DNA from: Dolomedes plantarius
Lineage: Eukaryota; Arthropoda; Arachnida; Araneae; Dolomedidae
Reading direction: 5' to 3'
Length of the DNA stretch: 64,000 nucleotides
Assembly (NCBI GenBank): GCA_907164885.2
Contig: OU015492.1
Location: 202,982,504 to 203,046,503, forward strand
In this document: positions 12,785-23,941 of the stretch, in pieces
Layout: every line of letters starts with the position of its first letter
How positions within the stretch are numbered: the first letter of the stretch is position 1
Translations under genes and position numbers: made by a program
The notes under the pieces: model-generated
Told to the model about the DNA's origin: nothing
Database searches by the model: none
What the model saw: the letters and a program-made list of their open reading frames with translations, nothing else

Positions 12785-13643
12785 TAGGGATGCGACATCG
12801 ATGTCGATGCTTTCAGAACATCGATGTTTTAAACATCGATTTATTGAAGCCGATGTTTTTTTAACATCGATGTTTTGTGCTCGATGTTTTATGTTGTCTC
12901 GATGTTTTTTTTTTTAAGGAAAAAGTACCGTAATAAAAAAAATTAACCACGTAGCATAATTTTCACACTCAGTAAATGTAAGTCTGAATTCTGAAAAGGA
13001 CGAATACAAAAGGGGGAATGATTCCTTAGCAAACAGACAAATGGCAATTAACAACCAATGAACCAATCAGAGGGCTTGGAATGTTCCTGACACTCCAGAA
13101 CCTTCCATGGGGTTTTATTTTACAAATAGTATATACACGAGTGCATCCATTTAAGTTTTTGTTTTGTTCTGGTTTTATATAAGTTGACGTTAATATTACT
13201 AGTAAGATGCCTCACAAAAGTACCGTTTGGAAATATTTTTACAAAACCACTGACAAATTGGCGAAATGCAATAATTTGCCTTAAGTCCCTCAAAACTTCT
13301 GGCAATACCACGAATTTATCTGGACATTTGAAGGCAAAACATGGCGCTATTTACAACGAGAATTTTGAGTCATCAATGTAGCCCAAAGCAACCAAGTTTT
13401 TGTCATTTGTGCCTGCCCAATCAGAGAGTAAAATTAAATCCCCCCCCCCCCCCCCCCCACGACTAACGGAAGTAACATTAATGTTAGAGATTACTAAACC
13501 AGTTTTAAAAAATGGATGTTCTAAAACATCGATGTTTAAAAACATCGATGGTTTTTGGGCGATGTTTTATTAGCATCGATGTTTTAATATTGAATATCGA
13601 TGTTTCAAAACATCGATGTTTTGTTATCGATGTCGCATCACTA
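12785..13643 (+). mobile_element. hAT element with BED-finger remnant, copy 1
   Basis: The ends TAGGGATGCGACATCGATG and CATCGATGTCGCATCACTA-like inverted repeats are flanked by a perfect 8-bp duplication ATCTAGAG (12777-12784 and 13644-13651), diagnostic of hAT. Several ACATCGATGTT repeats occupy both sub-terminal regions. A BED zinc-finger frame at about 13207-13381 carries a one-base insertion after AAATGCAAT compared with copy 2. A run of 19 C residues lies at 13440-13458. The catalytic region is deleted. Confidence 0.92.
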
Positions 13644-13651
13644 ATCTAGAG

Positions 13652-14446
13652 CGGTGATATACAGCTATTTGATTAAAAGTTTTTTTTTTTCCTATCATTC
13701 CCCGCTCCCGTCATTCGAACAATAATCAAATAATAATCGAGGGCAGTTATTAAAGTTTATGCGCTGTCGCTACTGGGGCATCTCCATTCTTCTTCCTCCT
13801 CCGGCTCCCTATTGTCATTCCCACCGGGATAACCTCCTATTATTTTCAGATCAATGAAATAACTTCATTTCTCATCCGTCTCAACCCACTCAGGCGTCGG
13901 TTTGCGAGCGACGACGAGTCGGCGACGCTAGCTCGTGTCCAGATGGGAGACTCTCAAACCAAACCGAGGACGCCCCTTTGATGTCCGTGCCCCTCCCCTC
14001 TGCTCCCCTAACCAGGCAAATGTGTAACAATAAGGCATAGTTTCGGAGGCGCGAAAACATTTCCATTCACACAAAAAAAAAACCGCCGAAATCTGGGGAA
14101 CAAATGCGCGGTGGGGCTTGTTTGCGAGTGCCTCCCACGCATTTACTCCAAGGATATGGCCAAGGACAAGATTAGCTGGCAACTTGCGACTCTCCACGTT
14201 GACCTTGGTAGTGCATTCGATCGCAATCATGGCTAAAGGTCAGGGTTGCATAGCCGATGACTGATGCCCCCAGTCCACAATTCGACTTGCCGCCCATCTC
14301 ACAAACCGCAAATTTTTTTTTATCTCCTTTGATCATTATTAATCAATTATGAGATGATACATAGGGGAGGATCGATGCTCATATTTATTAACTCTGGTGC
14401 TAATAAAGCGGAATTGGAACTAAAATAATAACAGTGTAACTGAAGT
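13652..14446. other. Non-coding stretch, partly G+C-rich
   Basis: No gene or element end is recognised. G+C is raised at about 13880-14240 without a supported frame. Confidence 0.4.
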
Positions 14447-14454
14447 AGAACAGG

Positions 14455-14917
14455 CAGTCGCGTAGCAAAGGGGGGGCAAGGGGGTCTATCATGCCCTGGG
14501 CGCCACTCGCAGAGGGGCGCCAATGTAAGATCTATATACTATATTACTATATGTTTTCCAGGCGGATGCCAATATAAGGTCTATATATTATATTACTATA
14601 TGTTTTTCAGGGGAGGGCCCCAATATAAGGTCTATATATTATACTACTATATATTTTTCGGGGAGGGCGCCAATATAAGGTAAATATATTATATTACTGT
14701 ATTATTTTGTGGGGGGCGCCAATATAAGGTCTATATATTATGTTACTACATGCTTTTCGGGGGGAGTGCCAATATAAGGTCTATATATGATGCTATTATA
14801 TGTTTATCGGGGGGCGCCAATATAGGATCTATATATTATATTACTATATGTTTTTCAGGGGGGGGGCGCCACAAAGGTATCGTGCCCCGGGCGCCAGTTA
14901 TGCTCGCTACGCCACTG
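14455..14917. mobile_element. hAT MITE carrying a minisatellite
   Basis: The ends CAGTCGCGTAGC and GCTACGCCACTG are inverted repeats with flanks AGAACAGG (14447-14454) and AGAACAGT (14918-14925), a 7/8 hAT-type duplication. The interior, about 14510-14860, is a tandem array of roughly 7 units of 50-60 bp (GGCGCCAATATAAGGTCTAT plus an AT-rich part). Confidence 0.82.
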
Positions 14918-15141
14918 AGAACAGTAGAGCCTTGACATCGGCAGTTCTGGGATTTGACTACGCTTGAAGTTTGCCGTTAATGATTTTGGATTTTACGCGT
15001 CAGACTGTTCGCTGTACAATTAACATCCAATTCTCCGCTTGTCTCATTATCTGCATGTTTTCCAAAACATAGTGTTTAAGAATAAAAAGCTCATTGCGCC
15101 CATAAAAATGTTTAATTTACTCTTATGCAAATAAATATAGG

Positions 15142-15602
15142 CATAGGCCTAGCGTTTGGGAGGGGGGGGGGCGTGCCCCCCCCCCTCAACTTAACTTGAA
15201 CTAAATTTAAACGTTAATAGAAGTTCAGTTAAAATTGGAAAATTGTCGAAAATATTTAAGAAAGTTGGTTTTTCTCACTTTTTCAAACTGTGATGCTGAA
15301 GATTCCGATTATGTCTTTAGCCTTAACATAATTTTTAACAATATGATCCATAACAAAAAATTCGATGCTATATTTTTTTCTCATTTTATTTATATTATAC
15401 TTATTTTTTTTTTAATTGTATGACTTCTGAATATTACTCAAACATCAATTCTATTGTTATTCAGTTTTTTAAAAAATCATGATATTTCATATTTTAAGGA
15501 CCGTCCGGCAGTCAATGTGCTGAGGAGAGCCCTAACTGAATTCATTACGTGGCCCCCCCCCCCCAAAAAAAAAAAAAAAGTTAGAAGCATGCTACGCCTA
15601 TG
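15142..15602. mobile_element. hAT MITE
   Basis: Ends CATAGGCCTAGCG and GCTACGCCTATG are flanked by the perfect 8-bp duplication AATATAGG (15134-15141 and 15603-15610). G and C homopolymers lie just inside both ends. The A+T-rich interior has no transposase. Confidence 0.85.
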
Positions 15603-15772
15603 AATATAGGAAGCATTTTCCTTAAAATTTATAATTCACGTAAAATGCCTGAAAGATAATTGAAGTTTTATAATTTTTTTAACTAAACTTCATTTTAAAC
15701 AATGTATTTTGTTTGAGGCAGCGCAACAGTTAGGCTTGTCGAGACTTCAATCCCGATGTCAAGCTATAGGGA

Positions 15773-15917
15773 CAGTGGCGCACCCAGGGGGGGGGGGGGC
15801 AGGGCCCCCTGCCCCCCCCCCCCCCAAAGAAGTAGAAATATTGATTTTGCATTATAAATATTTTTATTCGTTCATCTCGCCCCCCCCCCCCAAGAAAAAA
15901 TCCTGGGTGTGCCACTG
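15773..15917. mobile_element. Short hAT MITE
   Basis: Only 145 bp: ends CAGTGGCGCACCCAGG and CCTGGGTGTGCCACTG, perfect 8-bp duplication TATAGGGA (15765-15772 and 15918-15925). Long G and C runs follow each terminal repeat. Confidence 0.9.
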
Positions 15918-16016
15918 TATAGGGAATACATTTTTTTGATATTTTTCTAATCACAGATTAGCGAACAGCTATCGATGAATTTTTCTTTTTTCGTATATGA
16001 CGAGTGGCCGTTAAAC

Positions 16017-16051
16017 AAGCACATAGTTTTAGGTTAATAAACTATGTGCTT
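16017..16051. repeat. Perfect 13-bp hairpin
   Basis: AAGCACATAGTTT at 16017-16029 and its exact complement at 16039-16051 enclose a 9-base loop. Part of the arm recurs at 16073-16083. Function unknown. Confidence 0.8.
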
Positions 16052-16158
16052 ATTTACGAGTAGGCCGTAAATAAGCACATAGATTTTAAAGTTTTGAAAA
16101 TTTCAGTACTTAACATTTTTTTACAGGGCATTATGCTATTGATGATTATAGATACAAT

Positions 16159-16327
16159 CAGTGCCGTAACTAGGCAGGGGCAACAGGGGCACCCCAGGGC
16201 CCACTTGGAAAGGGGGGGGGGGCGGCAAAATTCTGTATTTGTTTTATTATTTTCCCAAACCTAATTAATTAAGAGGCCCAAATTCAAATTTTTGTCCAGG
16301 GCACAGGAATAGATAGTTACGACAAAG
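16159..16327. mobile_element. Short hAT MITE
   Basis: It starts CAGTGCCGTAACTAGG and ends TAGTTACGACAAAG, with an 8-bp duplication GATACAAT on both sides (16151-16158 and 16328-16335). The terminal repeats are less perfect than those of its neighbours. Confidence 0.8.
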
Positions 16328-16736
16328 GATACAATATTGTCCTTTGAAAGCGTTAAATTAAAATTAAAGGGTTTTTGAAAACCATTAAGATCGATTTTCA
16401 AATGCAGGAAACATTAGAATTTAAATGCTTGCCTTTGCTAATAAATAACTAAAAAGATACTGAGAGTAAAATACCCCTTAGTTTAATGTGGTGATTGAAG
16501 ATCTGAGAGGCCAACTTGAGCATATCAGACTTTTTTCTTTTTTTAAATTATCTGTGTTTTCTGGTTAATCGCGCATTAGGGCATTAATTCCATAGTCAAT
16601 CGTGAACTGATATAAAATTTGGTTTCAGGGAACGGGACTACACAGTTGAAGATTTGTAGTTGATGTACGCTTACGTATGCGTGATACGGGGTTTAAGAAT
16701 AAACGTGTAAGTATGAGTTTAAAATGTGAGGCCAAT

Positions 16737-17180
16737 AAAAAATAATTACAAGATAAAAATAACTTTTTATATACCAAGTTTTTAAATTTTCTATTGAATC
16801 ATATAACTTCACAATTCTATGTATTAATAAATACTTTCTAAAATTTTTTTTGATGAATTATCCAATCAACTTGAAAGAAAATGAAGTTAATTGGAAGTTA
16901 ACTTGCATTTAACTTTTCGTTCCCGTTCCGGACGATAGATGGCTGCACCAGTCTACAAAACAAAATTAACTGAAAATAACTGAAAATTAATTTAATTCTG
17001 CTTAAAGATGGCTAAAAGTATTTAAAAAGATGCATTGTCATCGTGATTTGAGCTATTCTAAAAGTTTCAAATGTCTAGCTAGTCGGGAAGTTAGTTAAAA
17101 ATCGATTGCAAGATTTGTACTGGACAAACACACACTCAAACAAACAAAGAAGAAAGAAAGTTAATAAAAACAGGGTAAAA
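16737..17180 (+). repeat. Dispersed repeat R, copy 1
   Basis: It shares ATAATTACAAGATAAAAA, GATAGATGGCTGCACCAGTC and ATGTCTAGCTAGTCGGGAAG blocks, in the same order, with 52638-53103, and partly with 51993-52497. It ends in an ACAAACAA-rich tract. No inverted repeats, tRNA head or coding frame are seen, so the class is unknown. Confidence 0.7.
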
Positions 17181-17726
17181 AAATTTAAACATATATATTA
17201 TTTTAATATTTTTAAAATAATAAATTTACTTATTAAATTAATTAAACTTGTTCATAAGATATGAAGTAATTTTATTTGCAATTTTGCCGTCAATAAAAGA
17301 CACCTCTTTCAGTAGCTTGATGGCAATTATGAGATTTAAAATGAAACTGTTTGTTTTCAATCCTTAAATACTCCACTATCCGCGGCCTGATTTTTAAGAA
17401 ATTTATTTTTTATTCTGTTACCTACACATCGAATAAATGTACTATATTCTTACAAATAAAGCTCTACTGCGAGTCCTTTTTACGTAAATGAATTACAAAC
17501 AAACAAAAGCAGAGTTTTTATTAAAAAAACTGTTGTAACTCGGATGGTATTCGTAATTTATTTTTCTTTGTCGAAAGAGGGGGAGGGGTTTAGTATTGTC
17601 AATAGCATCATCAGCAATAAAAGTTTAGAGGCCTAAAAATATTTGCCGTTTCTCAACATTGGAGGTTGACCTTCATTTCTATCCTCCATGATCGTAGAGG
17701 GCATACAGCATATTGCATATTGATGT
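17181..17726. other. Non-coding stretch, nothing recognised
   Basis: A+T-rich sequence without a supported frame or element end. Confidence 0.4.
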
Positions 17727-17730
17727 TTAA

Positions 17731-18438
17731 GGGAACGGTGGACTTTTATTTGAACAAATCTCGTCATTGTAATACTGGTTGTGTTATTGTAAAAAATATA
17801 TATATTTCTGTAGATTATTAGTACCAAAATAATTTTTTTTCAAGTAAAAAAACATCTATGAAGCTTCTACAAAGTAATTTATAATAGGTAAGTGTAGTAA
17901 TAAATTTTAAATCTTTTTTTTTCAAAACAGATTTTTCAAGGTTTTTAGATTTTTCAAATGCTCCATGCTACTTAATTTTTCTTCAAAATTCATGAAATTG
18001 ATAAGGAAGAATCCTGATGCTGTTTACAAAAAAACTGGGTATGGATTTTACACTTCGACTTCTTTAAGGTAATTAAATTTGATTTATAACTTTTCAAAAG
18101 GCAAAATTTTGATGAAAATCGGGATGGAATTCAGAAAAGAATCTCTCAAAAATTAACTATTCAAGGGATTAAATAATTGATACCCAGATTTGTTTGTTAT
18201 ACAGTTTAAAGAGATTAAAATGCAAAATCGAGGAAATTTCTGAAAAATTAAGTAGCAAGGAGCATTTTAAAATTTTGTTTATAAATTTTAAAATTTTTAA
18301 AAAATCTTAAAATTATAATGAGATTGGAAATTTCTTTTAAGGTATTCTATTTATTTATAGTGAAATGCATATATGTACACAATTTAGTATCTCTATGATG
18401 AAAAGTAAAAAAAATAAATTTTAATGTCCACCGTTCCC
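17731..18438. mobile_element. TTAA-flanked MITE, copy 1
   Basis: The ends GGGAACGGTGGAC and GTCCACCGTTCCC are perfect inverted repeats flanked by TTAA (17727-17730 and 18439-18442). The 708 bp interior is A+T-rich and contains AATGCTCCATGC and GAGCATTTT blocks that recur in the other copies. No frame is present. The tip is GGG, unlike the CCC tip of piggyBac. Confidence 0.82.
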
Positions 18439-18609
18439 TTAAAAGAGATCGCCTTTCTAACTCAACTTTCCTTAATAATTTCCTTTAATTTTCAGTAAAC
18501 AGCTAGATTACGCCATTTTTAATGATAGACATCAAAATATGACAGCAAACAAAATTCATGAAATTTAAAATATGAAAAAGAGGTAATTGATGTGTTTCCG
18601 TCTTAAGTA

Positions 18610-19623
18610 CAGTTAAAAACCTCATTTATCCGCACTAACTACGACCATAGGCAATCCGGAGATTTGAAAATCCGAATAATCCGGGTAATATGGGTAATAA
18701 TCAAAGCAAAATCCTTAACTAAGCAGACTTACCGTTTATTACGATAAAAACTATGCTTTGTAACAAAATTACATAGTATTGTTTACAAGACATAAAAAAA
18801 TATATGTAAACCTTTATCGTCGTGATCCGACAAATTATTATCTTGTAGAATAAATCATAACTGTAGAACACCTCTTACTTACATCTAGTTTATTGAAACA
18901 TTAAAATCTTGGTTAAATAATCATTTACAAAGTTCGTTCCGAAGATACACTCCTGAGAGCGGGGTTCATTATTCAAAGTCCAAACGAGGCCCCCGTCTCT
19001 CCGTACTCGTGGCGACTTTACAAAGGTCCAAGTATAAATCTACTCGTTCGTTATCGGCGTCTGTATTTATACATTCTTCTCTCTCTTTCTCGAACAACAA
19101 CCGGCCTTTTCCATCCTCGCTACGCAGACCACCTGTCGTGAATTTCATTGTCCACTGCTACTACCTTGGAAGTGCGCCGCTAATGTGTTTCCCTAATCAT
19201 TCTAAATGACCTGACTACCTCACTATTGTCGAGGGTTTCCAAAGGTGTATATCTTTCGACACCTGTTTACGTTTCTTTTGGTGCTTATAGAAGACGCTAT
19301 TACTCACCCTCATCAATTCCACTTAAGAATGGGAGACGAGAGTCTGACAATATAAAAATAACTTTTCTGAGCCAATCCACGTCATCGCCTTGTGACACTT
19401 TGCAAAGCTTTCTTAAACTCAACAAAAAGCATTTTATTACCATAATTTATTGTACATTCTATGCAGAAACTGTACTTTGAATCAAACTAAAAAACGGATA
19501 TTTGACGTTCTTGCTATCACAGTTAAAGATGTATTCTTTGCTATCTAATGTGAACATTAAATAATAAAAAAGTCTACAAATCCGATCCGGATTAACGAGG
19601 GCCGGATAAACGAGGTTTTACTG
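18610..19623. mobile_element. Tigger-like element
   Basis: The ends CAGTTAAAAACCTCATTTAT and the complement of ATAAACGAGGTTTTACTG form a terminal inverted repeat with TA on both sides (18608-18609 and 19624-19625). Sub-terminal AATCCGGA/TCCGGATT blocks are typical of the group. The interior (about 18880-19470) is richer in G+C but shows no transposase; it may hold another insertion. Confidence 0.8.
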
Positions 19624-19746
19624 TACTGGCATTTGTACCTTCCGAAATTATTGATCTTGGGTGTAACATAGAGGCCTCCACACGATGCACCCTGGTTCAC
19701 TCAAAATCTGCAGCGGCTCTGCCTCATTCCTGGTATGTGTCTAGAC

Positions 19747-20034
19747 CAGTGATTCCCAACCGGCATCACATATAAAAATGTTGCCAAACAAATGGGGATT
19801 TTGAAAACAATGTTCATTGAACTAGTTGGGCCGAAATATCTGATGACTATCAAGTATTGAATTAAAATTTCTTAAAAGTTTAACATAATTATTTTATTAT
19901 TAGAATATGATACATAAGAATGTGAGTATCCCTGTATACCTTTTGTCTGGGAGACATTCTATACCCCCATATCCCCGGAAAGTCCCCCCCCCTCAAGCAG
20001 GGGCGGCTCCAGTCCCGAGTTATATCTCTTAGGG

Positions 20035-20072
<38 letters not shown>

Positions 20073-20314
20073 AACATAGTGTCATTTTAAATTTAAACTC
20101 ATTTTGTATTAGGTCTATGATTATACAAGTTTAGGCTATGAAAAAAAAAAAAAAAATACGCCGGACGTTTTTGGGAGGGGCAATTGCCCCTACTGCCCCC
20201 ACCCCCTTGGAGCCGCCAATGCCCTCAAGTTTTTGGTGAGGGTGGCGGGTGGTCTGCACATGGTTCAATTTCCGGCTTAGTGGTCCCCAGACTTCCATAT
20301 GTTGGGAACCACTG
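19747..20314. mobile_element. hAT MITE, host of a nested MITE
   Basis: Ends CAGTGATTCCCAACC and GTTGGGAACCACTG are inverted repeats. The flanks GTCTAGAC (19739-19746) and CTCTAGAC (20315-20322) match at 7 of 8 bases. A second MITE (19998-20221) is inserted in the middle. Confidence 0.85.
19998..20221. mobile_element. Nested hAT MITE
   Basis: Ends CAGGGGCGGCTCCAG and TTGGAGCCGCCAATG, with perfect 8-bp duplication CCCTCAAG (19990-19997 and 20222-20229). A (TA)n run lies at about 20040-20066. Confidence 0.9.
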
Positions 20315-20322
20315 CTCTAGAC

Positions 20323-20994
20323 CAGCGTTTCTTAAACTGTGGGTCACGACCAGGGCCGCCCAGAGACTTTACGGGGTCTGGGGCAAACTTCTGTTGGGGG
20401 CCCCAAGAAAAATAAAAAATGGAAAAAGACGAAAATACACATTCAAATTAAGTTACTCATACTTAAAATTTTATTACATGATTGATTAACATAATTATTA
20501 TATTTCATTGCACTGCTCTCTTGTTATATTTTCTGAGGAAATCTAATAAATAATTTTTTTTAAATTTTTTGGGGCCCCTCCGGCAGTTGGGGGCCTGGGG
20601 CAAAGTGCCCCAGTTGCCCCTCCCCCCCCCCCCCCCCTCTGGGCGGCCCTGGTCACGACACCAAATGGGGTCGCAAATCGAAATGTTGGGGTCGCAAAAA
20701 TTTAATTCTGATATAATGTCAAATATTGCAACAAGGTTTAATTTGTTACGCAGCAAAAATAAAAAAAAATAAAACAGCCACATCCGTCTCATTAAAACGT
20801 GACATTCTTTCATTAATATTTTGTTTACTTGAAACGTATCAAAACTACTGTTTTTCGTGGGTATATTGTTTACAAAAGAAATAAATTATTTATGAGAAAA
20901 TATTTATTTTAAAATTCTTATTTCCTGGTGCCGCAAAAAACATCTCAATGATAAAAAAGGGGTCATGAATGAAAAAAAAGTTTAAGAAGAGTTA
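20323..20994. mobile_element. hAT MITE, host of a nested MITE
   Basis: The left end CAGCGTTTCTTAAACTGTGG has the look of Charlie/Buster-type hAT termini. The right end AGTTTAAGAAGAGTTA is its diverged complement. Flanks CTCTAGAC (20315-20322) and CTCTACAC (20995-21002) match at 7 of 8. It begins directly after the duplication of the preceding element and contains 20351-20651. Confidence 0.72.
20351..20651. mobile_element. Nested hAT MITE (same family as 54413-54683)
   Basis: Ends CAGGGCCGCCCAGAG and CTGGGCGGCCCTG, with perfect 8-bp duplication GTCACGAC (20343-20350 and 20652-20659). Its two ends and GGGGCCCC interior match 54413-54683 in the opposite orientation. A run of C at about 20622-20637 lies near its right end. 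Confidence 0.92.
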
Positions 20995-21054
20995 CTCTAC
21001 ACCAGTGGTTCATAACCAATGGTCAGAGAGAAACCAAGAAAAGGTTTAGAGAAT

Positions 21055-22340
21055 AGCTACTTCTACCCTAACTTTGGGCATGTATATCTTGAAGTGGCAC
21101 TCTAAAAAATTTCATTGAAACACAGTTCTTACATAACAACAATGTTTATTCAAATATTTGCAATTGAAAATTTTGCTTTTCAACATAAAGCAAACGCACT
21201 ACTAGTACGAGATATATAATATTTGTGCAAGGGAAATGCAATTCAATATATTTTCTGGTATAACTATTCATGCAATGAAAATAGAACTTGAGATACTCAC
21301 AAATACTTCGGAGAGTCGACCAGCAATGCTGCTTCGTAAACTTTGGGCATAACAAGAACTCGCGTAGGTTTGAAGCAACCTAGCTATGCCTCGAGCGGCT
21401 GCTCGCAAAACTCAACTATTATTAAACCCAGACTCTAAGCTTAGCTCCAGCTCGATACTTCGTTTCGTCAGCTCTACTCCTCCTTTCACTTCCTCTCACT
21501 TCCTCAACACCTCGTCGACTCTCTTTAATCTAGCTGCTTGGTATTTATACCAACCGCGTATGCCGCAATTAGCATACCTTAAGGGAACAAGGGACCTTCA
21601 ATATCGTTCTTCTTTAAATTTCAATATACCATAATTTATAAACACCATGAGTTTAAATAATATTCTTTTCTACTATACTGGAGATACTTAGAATTCACAA
21701 TTAAGTATTTCGTGGAGGAATAAGACCTGTTTATCAAAAAATTCTTCAAAAATGCTACAATTTTTCAAAAAGTTCCAGGCGTATTCATTTTCTTCTGATA
21801 TCTTCCAAATTTTTCAGAATTCTTAATTAAAGTGTTTGTCATACAACCGTGCATAATTCTTTGAAATCACAAATATTTTTCAAATTTATAGACCATAAAT
21901 TAAAGTAAAAACATAAAAACTTGAAAAAATAACAGACAGAATATAAAAAAAAAAATTATTTAAGACTTTTGATTCATACAAAAAAAAATATAAATGCACG
22001 TTTATATTTATATACATATGGTAAACTTATAATACAAAATTTAAGGATTTTAATTACTATAGAATGCGCATAGTGCATTTTGGAAAACTTTAGAATTTTT
22101 GAAAATTATTTTAAAAAACATGCATTATTCTTCCGAAAATTCCTTATTTTGAATTTTAAGGGTTTTCAATGTAGTAAAATAGAAAATTAATTATTCTCAA
22201 TTTGTATATAGAGTTAAAAATTGCAAATTGAAAAAATTCGAATTTGAAGGTCCCTTGTCCCCTTAAGCGGCTTCTTTAAAACTTTATTCCCTTAAAAGTT
22301 CGATTATTGTGAATCGAATCTTATGTAAACCATACAAGGT
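21055..22340 (+). repeat. Dispersed repeat, copy 2 (filled-site copy)
   Basis: This is the same sequence as 830-1255 in the other orientation, but split by the TTAA MITE. CCGCGTATGCCGCAATTAGC lies before the insertion and GCGGCTTCTTTAAA after it, both represented without a gap in copy 1. Confidence 0.65.
21583..22262. mobile_element. TTAA-flanked MITE, copy 2
   Basis: Ends GGGAACAAGGGACCTTCAA and GAAGGTCCCTTGTCCCC are inverted repeats flanked by TTAA (21579-21582 and 22263-22266). The 680 bp interior is A+T-rich with no frame. The related site in copy 1 of the host repeat reads TAAA with no insertion. Confidence 0.88.
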
Positions 22341-23003
22341 CCGCGCGGTCAGTCGTAATAATAATAATAATAATTTTAAAAAAATTGGTTTCATCGTTTC
22401 AAACCGACCGCGAATGTAAACAATTTTTTATAACTGGGAAAAAAAAATTTTTGTTCCCAATTTTTTGTTCAAATTCTAAAAATTCCTGTCTTTTTTCCAC
22501 TTTCTTAGATTTTTTAGTACGAAAAGAATCCTTGTTCTGCTTAAATATTTCTAATGTATTATCTGGTGACGCAGACGCGTGGCGTCCCAGCTATTTCGCT
22601 GCATCACTGCAATTTTACGGCTAGTAAAGCAAATGCGAGGTGAAAAATCTCGTTAATTTTTAAATTTTAGTACGTTTTTATGTCTGCTATATAGTTTACT
22701 TTTACGTTCAGTTTTATTATTGTTATTAAGTTTATCTCTAACTTTTTATTAAAGTTTTTCGTCACGAATAGTTTGTTTATTCAGAAAATAAAACACATTT
22801 TTGCCTATAAATGAATTGATTGAGTGTTTTTTTTTTCTTTTAACAAGTGGTTCCTCATCAACTAAAGGTTAAGGACCACTGTTCTAGACGGTTTTAAATG
22901 TGTTGTTCAGAGGTACTGGAGGCAAGAGAATTAATGACTTCGTAGTCAAAAATTTCTTGGTATTTTTAAACAACAAATTATTAATCTATTTTAATATCTG
23001 GTA

Positions 23004-23941
23004 TCTTGCTATTAACAGCTGAAGGTAAACAAATGTTAGTTTGTTAGTCAGCAGACACGGGGACGGGCTAATCTCGCGAACCGAGCATAGCAGGATATCG
23101 CGACTGGTACCGATATAAGCGGACGGCCGAGACGCGTGCACTGGTGCTATCCTCAACTTTCACGAAATCGATAATTTTGATGGACAAATATTTCGGTTTT
23201 CTGCACCTATTAATGTCAATTTTACGATTTATCGGTATTTTCTAGATGTTCAGCTTCCAAAATATACCAAATACATTTAATAGAAAAAATGTTATCATTC
23301 TAAAAAAGCGTACTTCCAAAACTCACTTTTGACATTTCCCGCATTGATCGCCATTGTATCTTAATGTAACTTGAATGCCGAGTTCGTAATTTTTAGACTT
23401 ATTATTTTACTCACTAATAATTCCAGCAAATTCGTGAAATTTGTTTCTAATTAACGAAGAAGTGATGAGGATTCTTCCGCCACCAATTTTGAATTCATCA
23501 GAACTGTCTTTCTATTTTTTAAAGCAATTTTTGCCCCATGAGATGCAAAATTTACATTCCGCCATGTTGCCAAAGGAAAATAGCGAAATGCCAAAATAGT
23601 TGAGAACGAGTCATTTATTTAATAATTGAAATCCAGAAATAATTTTAAAGTACCAGAAATAATTTTTGTTTTAGGAAATGAGAAGTTAAAATCTTTAGAA
23701 TTTTTTCTAATTCAATGAACTTCTTTTTTGTTTAAAAAGCAAAATATGAAAATGGAAATATGAAAGAATTTTTTCGAAAGCCAAAAACCAAAATTTGAAA
23801 AAGAGAATTTTAAATAATTATTTCGTTTTTTAAAAATTCTGATATATTTTTAAAAGTGATTAAATAATTTTTAATCTTTAAGAAATAAAACCGTTCCATT
23901 TTAAATCGAAAATGCAACATATCGGGTTGCCACTCAGCTAG
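23004..23941 (+). mobile_element. Helitron, first unit of a head-to-tail pair
   Basis: It starts TCTTGCTATTAACAGC after an A and ends CACTCAGCTAG. A stem-loop GCAAC-ATATCGG-GTTGC lies seven bases before the CTAG. The second unit follows with no spacer. No Rep/helicase is encoded. Confidence 0.8.

Larger units (their letters stand above)
21003..22881. mobile_element. hAT element, probable, with repeats inside
   Basis: Left end CAGTGGTTCATAACC and right end GGTTAAGGACCACTG are inverted repeats. Flanks CTCTACAC (20995-21002) and TTCTAGAC (22882-22889) agree at 6 of 8, so the pairing is plausible but not certain. It would contain the dispersed repeat at 21055-22340 and the TTAA MITE at 21583-22262. 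Confidence 0.55.
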
